Origin: Prevotellaceae bacterium UBA1710
Lineage (GTDB): Bacteria > Bacteroidota > Bacteroidia > Bacteroidales > Bacteroidaceae
Reading direction: 5' to 3'
Assembly: GCA_002317355.1 (NCBI GenBank)
Contig: DCJC01000029.1
Location: 50,780 to 94,646, forward strand
DNA: 43,867 nt
Part shown: piece by piece, positions 41,755 through 43,867 of the stretch
Layout: each line of letters begins with the position of its first letter
Position numbering within the stretch: the stretch's first letter is position 1
The notes under the pieces: generated by a model
What the model was told of the DNA's origin: nothing
Databases searched by the model: none
What the model saw: the letters and a program-made list of their open reading frames with translations, nothing else
Made by a program: the position numbers and the translations under genes

Positions 41755-42624
41755 ATGAACCATCTCAAAGGCTATATATATGCTGCAATAGCAGCAGCGG
41801 CATACGGCACAAACCCCATCTTCGCCATACCTCTCTATCACGAAGGTATGACCGTATCGTCGGTGCTGTTCATGAGATATGCCATGGCGGTTGTCATCAT
41901 GCTTATTGTGACGATGATAAAAAGTCCGAAATCACTTGTCATCAAACCCAAGCATATCGGTATTATCGCATTCATGGGAATATTGATGGTACTCTCTTCC
42001 ATCGGACTCTTTGCCAGTTACAAATATCTCTCTGCCGGTATCGCCTCTACCCTTCTCTTTTTCTACCCTGTCATGGTAGCTATTATCATGGCTGTTTTCT
42101 ACAAGGAACATCTCACCAAAAGGTCATGGATATGTCTTGTCACAGCCTTCCTTGGTGTGGTTATTCTCTCGAAGGGTGATGATGGTGGCATGATAAGCAT
42201 CATAGGCTTAGCCCTTGTCATGTTCTCTTCTCTTTGCTATGCTATATATCTGGTCTATATCAACCGAGGACCAATGAAAAAGATAGACACCTCTGCCGTC
42301 ACATTCTATGTCATCGCAGGTGGATTTATTGTCATGGCCATCAACTGTCTCATTGATGGTGGCGTGATACTTCCCCATAGCACGAAAGCATGGCTCAACA
42401 CCATCGGCTTAGGTGTTTTCCCAACGATCGTTTCCCTTATCTTCACCTCACGTGCCATAGCCCTTGTCGGTAGTACTGAGACAGCCATTTTCGGTGCTTT
42501 AGAACCATTGACAGCTGTTATTCTCGGCATCATCATTCTTGGCGAGACACTCACCATACAACCTGCTATCGGCATGATTCTCATCTTCGTCTCAGTTACA
42601 GTTTTGATGAAGAAAAAAGATTGA
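41755..42624 (+). CDS. EamA/DMT-superfamily transporter
   Basis: This 289-residue inner-membrane protein has about ten hydrophobic helices in two EamA repeats (about 5-138 and 148-286), typical of drug/metabolite transporters with 10 helices. Helix examples are AVVIMLIVTMI, STLLFFYPVMVAIIMAVFY and AVILGIIILGE. The loop motif PLTAVILG near the end is the usual EamA closing signature. The substrate is not predictable; relatives export amino acids or other small metabolites. It is read from its own promoter, divergent from nadA, and is monocistronic in appearance, with 245 bp to the next gene. Confidence 0.9.
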   Translation: MNHLKGYIYAAIAAAAYGTNPIFAIPLYHEGMTVSSVLFMRYAMAVVIMLIVTMIKSPKSLVIKPKHIGIIAFMGILMVLSSIGLFASYKYLSAGIASTLLFFYPVMVAIIMAVFYKEHLTKRSWICLVTAFLGVVILSKGDDGGMISIIGLALVMFSSLCYAIYLVYINRGPMKKIDTSAVTFYVIAGGFIVMAINCLIDGGVILPHSTKAWLNTIGLGVFPTIVSLIFTSRAIALVGSTETAIFGALEPLTAVILGIIILGETLTIQPAIGMILIFVSVTVLMKKKD

Positions 42625-42810
42625 TTGCTATCGGTTAGAAAAAGGTCCACCAAAGATTTGAAGTGATATTATTACATAGGAAATTGGCTTGCGACCAAAA
42701 GAATTTTATGACATCGTCAATTTTCTAAGCCGTAAGACATAAAAATTGATAACAAACAATCATATTTTATTCGATTTTTTGATGGTATAAGTAAAAGTAA
42801 TAAAAAATTA

Positions 42811-42841
42811 TTGCGAAATCAAAAAAACTTTCTTAACTTTG
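42811..42841 (+). promoter_or_regulatory. Bacteroidetes-type promoter for the patatin gene
   Basis: TTG (42811-42813) and TAACTTTG (42834-42841) are 20 bp apart, a full match to the -33/-7 pattern. The ATG at 42870 would have a leader of about 20 nt. Confidence 0.75.
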
Positions 42842-42869
42842 TATTTCAGAAAATAGAAAACTATCAAAA

Positions 42870-43718
42870 ATGAAGACAGGTTTAGTACTTGAAGGCGGTG
42901 GTATGAGAGGCCTTTTTACCGCTGGAATATTGGATGTTCTACTTGAGAACAACGTCAACTTTGATGGCGTTGTTGGAGTATCTGCTGGAGCAACCTTCGG
43001 ATGCAATTTCGTATCGCGTCAGATAGGTCGCTCACTTCGCTATAACATAAACTTCCGAAACGACCCAAAGTACATGGGATTCAGATCGCTGATCAAGACT
43101 GGCGACCTCGTTGGTGCTGAATACGCGTATCACGTTCTGCCTACTCAACTTGATGTCTTCGACTTCGAGACATTCGAGAAGAATCCTACTGAATTTCATA
43201 TAGTTGCGACCAACGTGAAGGATGGAACTCCAATCTATCATCACGTTGATAAGATGGATTATACAGGTTTGGAATGGCTTCGTGCATCTGCAAGTATGCC
43301 TATCGTTTCCACTCCTGTTGTCATTGGAGATCTTGAGATGCTCGATGGTGGTATTGCCGACAGCATACCGTTGAGATATTTCGAGAGCGAGGGCTTCACA
43401 AAGAACATCGTTATCCTCACCCAGCCAAAGGGTTTCACCAAGAAACTCACAAAGCTCATGCCAGTCTTCAAGGCTACCATGCGCAAATATCCTGCTATCA
43501 TCGAGGCTATGGGCAGACGCCACATCATGTACAACCACGAACTTGAATACATCACCCAGCAGCAGCAAGCTGGCAAATGTCTCGTCATCTGTCCTTCTGA
43601 CACTCTCCCTATCAGCCGTACAAGTCAGAATGCGAAGAAGATGCAGCACGTCTATGCTATGGGTAGAAAGGCTGGTGAACAGAACCTTGAGGCGATAAAG
43701 CAGTTCTTGGCAAAATAG
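42870..43718 (+). CDS. Patatin-like phospholipase
   Basis: This 282-residue protein is a patatin-family serine hydrolase, probably cytoplasmic because no signal peptide is seen. The oxyanion loop is GGGMRG (9-14), nucleophile Ser38 lies in GVSAG, and the dyad Asp159 is in DGG. The C-terminal part (about 200-282, helical) is the usual tail of bacterial patatins of this size, with IMYNHELEYI and a conserved-looking AYAMGRKAG-type end. It would hydrolyse phospholipids or acyl lipids. It has its own promoter and an 11-bp array after the stop. No toxin-like context or partner gene is visible within the window, though the right side is cut off. Confidence 0.92.
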   Translation: MKTGLVLEGGGMRGLFTAGILDVLLENNVNFDGVVGVSAGATFGCNFVSRQIGRSLRYNINFRNDPKYMGFRSLIKTGDLVGAEYAYHVLPTQLDVFDFETFEKNPTEFHIVATNVKDGTPIYHHVDKMDYTGLEWLRASASMPIVSTPVVIGDLEMLDGGIADSIPLRYFESEGFTKNIVILTQPKGFTKKLTKLMPVFKATMRKYPAIIEAMGRRHIMYNHELEYITQQQQAGKCLVICPSDTLPISRTSQNAKKMQHVYAMGRKAGEQNLEAIKQFLAK

Positions 43719-43723
43719 AAATT

Positions 43724-43790
43724 TCCATCCATATTCCCAATCCTACTCCCATTCAAAAATGGGAATCACATAGGAACCATATAGGAACTA
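43724..43790. repeat. 11-bp phased array after the patatin gene
   Basis: GGAA recurs at 43762, 43773 and 43784 in units such as TCACATAGGAA and CCATATAGGAA, the reverse of the GTTCCTATATG unit. To the left, TCC appears at 43724, 43735 and 43747. The halves meet at CCCATT-CAAA-AATGGG (43748-43763). It matches arrays at 5781, 24262 and 27081. Bases 43791-43867 show nothing further. Confidence 0.7.
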
Positions 43791-43867
43791 AAAGGGATTA
43801 TAGTCCTTTACTATCCCGAGAGAGTTGATACACGGTAAAACCAGTTAACCCAACTTTTACGTTTCTT

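Noticed and set aside
43032..43649. Open frame of 205 codons on the - strand inside the patatin gene
   Set aside because: It overlaps GVSAG- and DGG-bearing coding sequence fully and has no promoter or homologous motif.

Overview
The window looks like a chromosomal segment of a gut or rumen Prevotella-type member of the Bacteroidales. Four kinds of evidence point that way. Several genes carry the Bacteroidetes promoter signature TAnnTTTG. Shine-Dalgarno sites are generally absent. Many exported carbohydrate-active enzymes and lipoproteins are present. Two large secreted proteins end in the 'GxxYITNGKKY' type tail common in Prevotella. No rRNA, tRNA, CRISPR array, transposase or phage gene was seen.

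Region 1 (128-21142, all + strand) is a hemicellulose-degradation cluster, best read as arabinoxylan or complex xylan utilisation. In order it encodes a GH10 endo-xylanase, a GH3 beta-xylosidase with a PA14 insert, a GH43-CBM6, a two-domain esterase, a second GH43, two tandem GH31 enzymes, a GH97 with retaining-type residues and a GH127/GH146 beta-L-arabinofuranosidase. All have signal peptides. A GH51 alpha-L-arabinofuranosidase (24730-26712, - strand) lies nearby under its own promoter. Together the set could cut the xylan backbone, remove acyl groups and strip arabinose, xylose and galactose branches. No SusC/SusD pair or dedicated sugar sensor is inside the window.

Region 2 (21292-24089) holds a small DEDDh exonuclease and a tightly overlapping three-gene unit: ECF sigma factor, single-pass membrane protein (probable anti-sigma) and a lipoprotein with a C-terminal membrane anchor. 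Two copies of an 84-bp hairpin element, differing at one base, bracket the three-gene unit.

Region 3 (27524-31431) has a 1216-residue LamG/Ig-like surface protein with a long 5' leader, followed by a 71-residue acidic Asn/Gly-rich peptide of unknown role.

Region 4 (31611-41457, - strand) is mostly housekeeping: nadA, cysS, a DUF4160/DUF2442 pair, a U32 protein, sufE, a large SNF2 helicase and a papain-fold lipoprotein. On the + strand after it are an EamA-type transporter and a patatin-like phospholipase.

The most unusual feature is between genes. Many gaps contain short-period arrays with exact phasing of 7, 8, 10 or 11 bp, often arranged as inverted arms and often starting right after a stop codon. 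Some families recur at distant sites, and a 7-bp array occurs twice inside the xylanase coding sequence, where it encodes heptad linkers. I know of no description of this element class.
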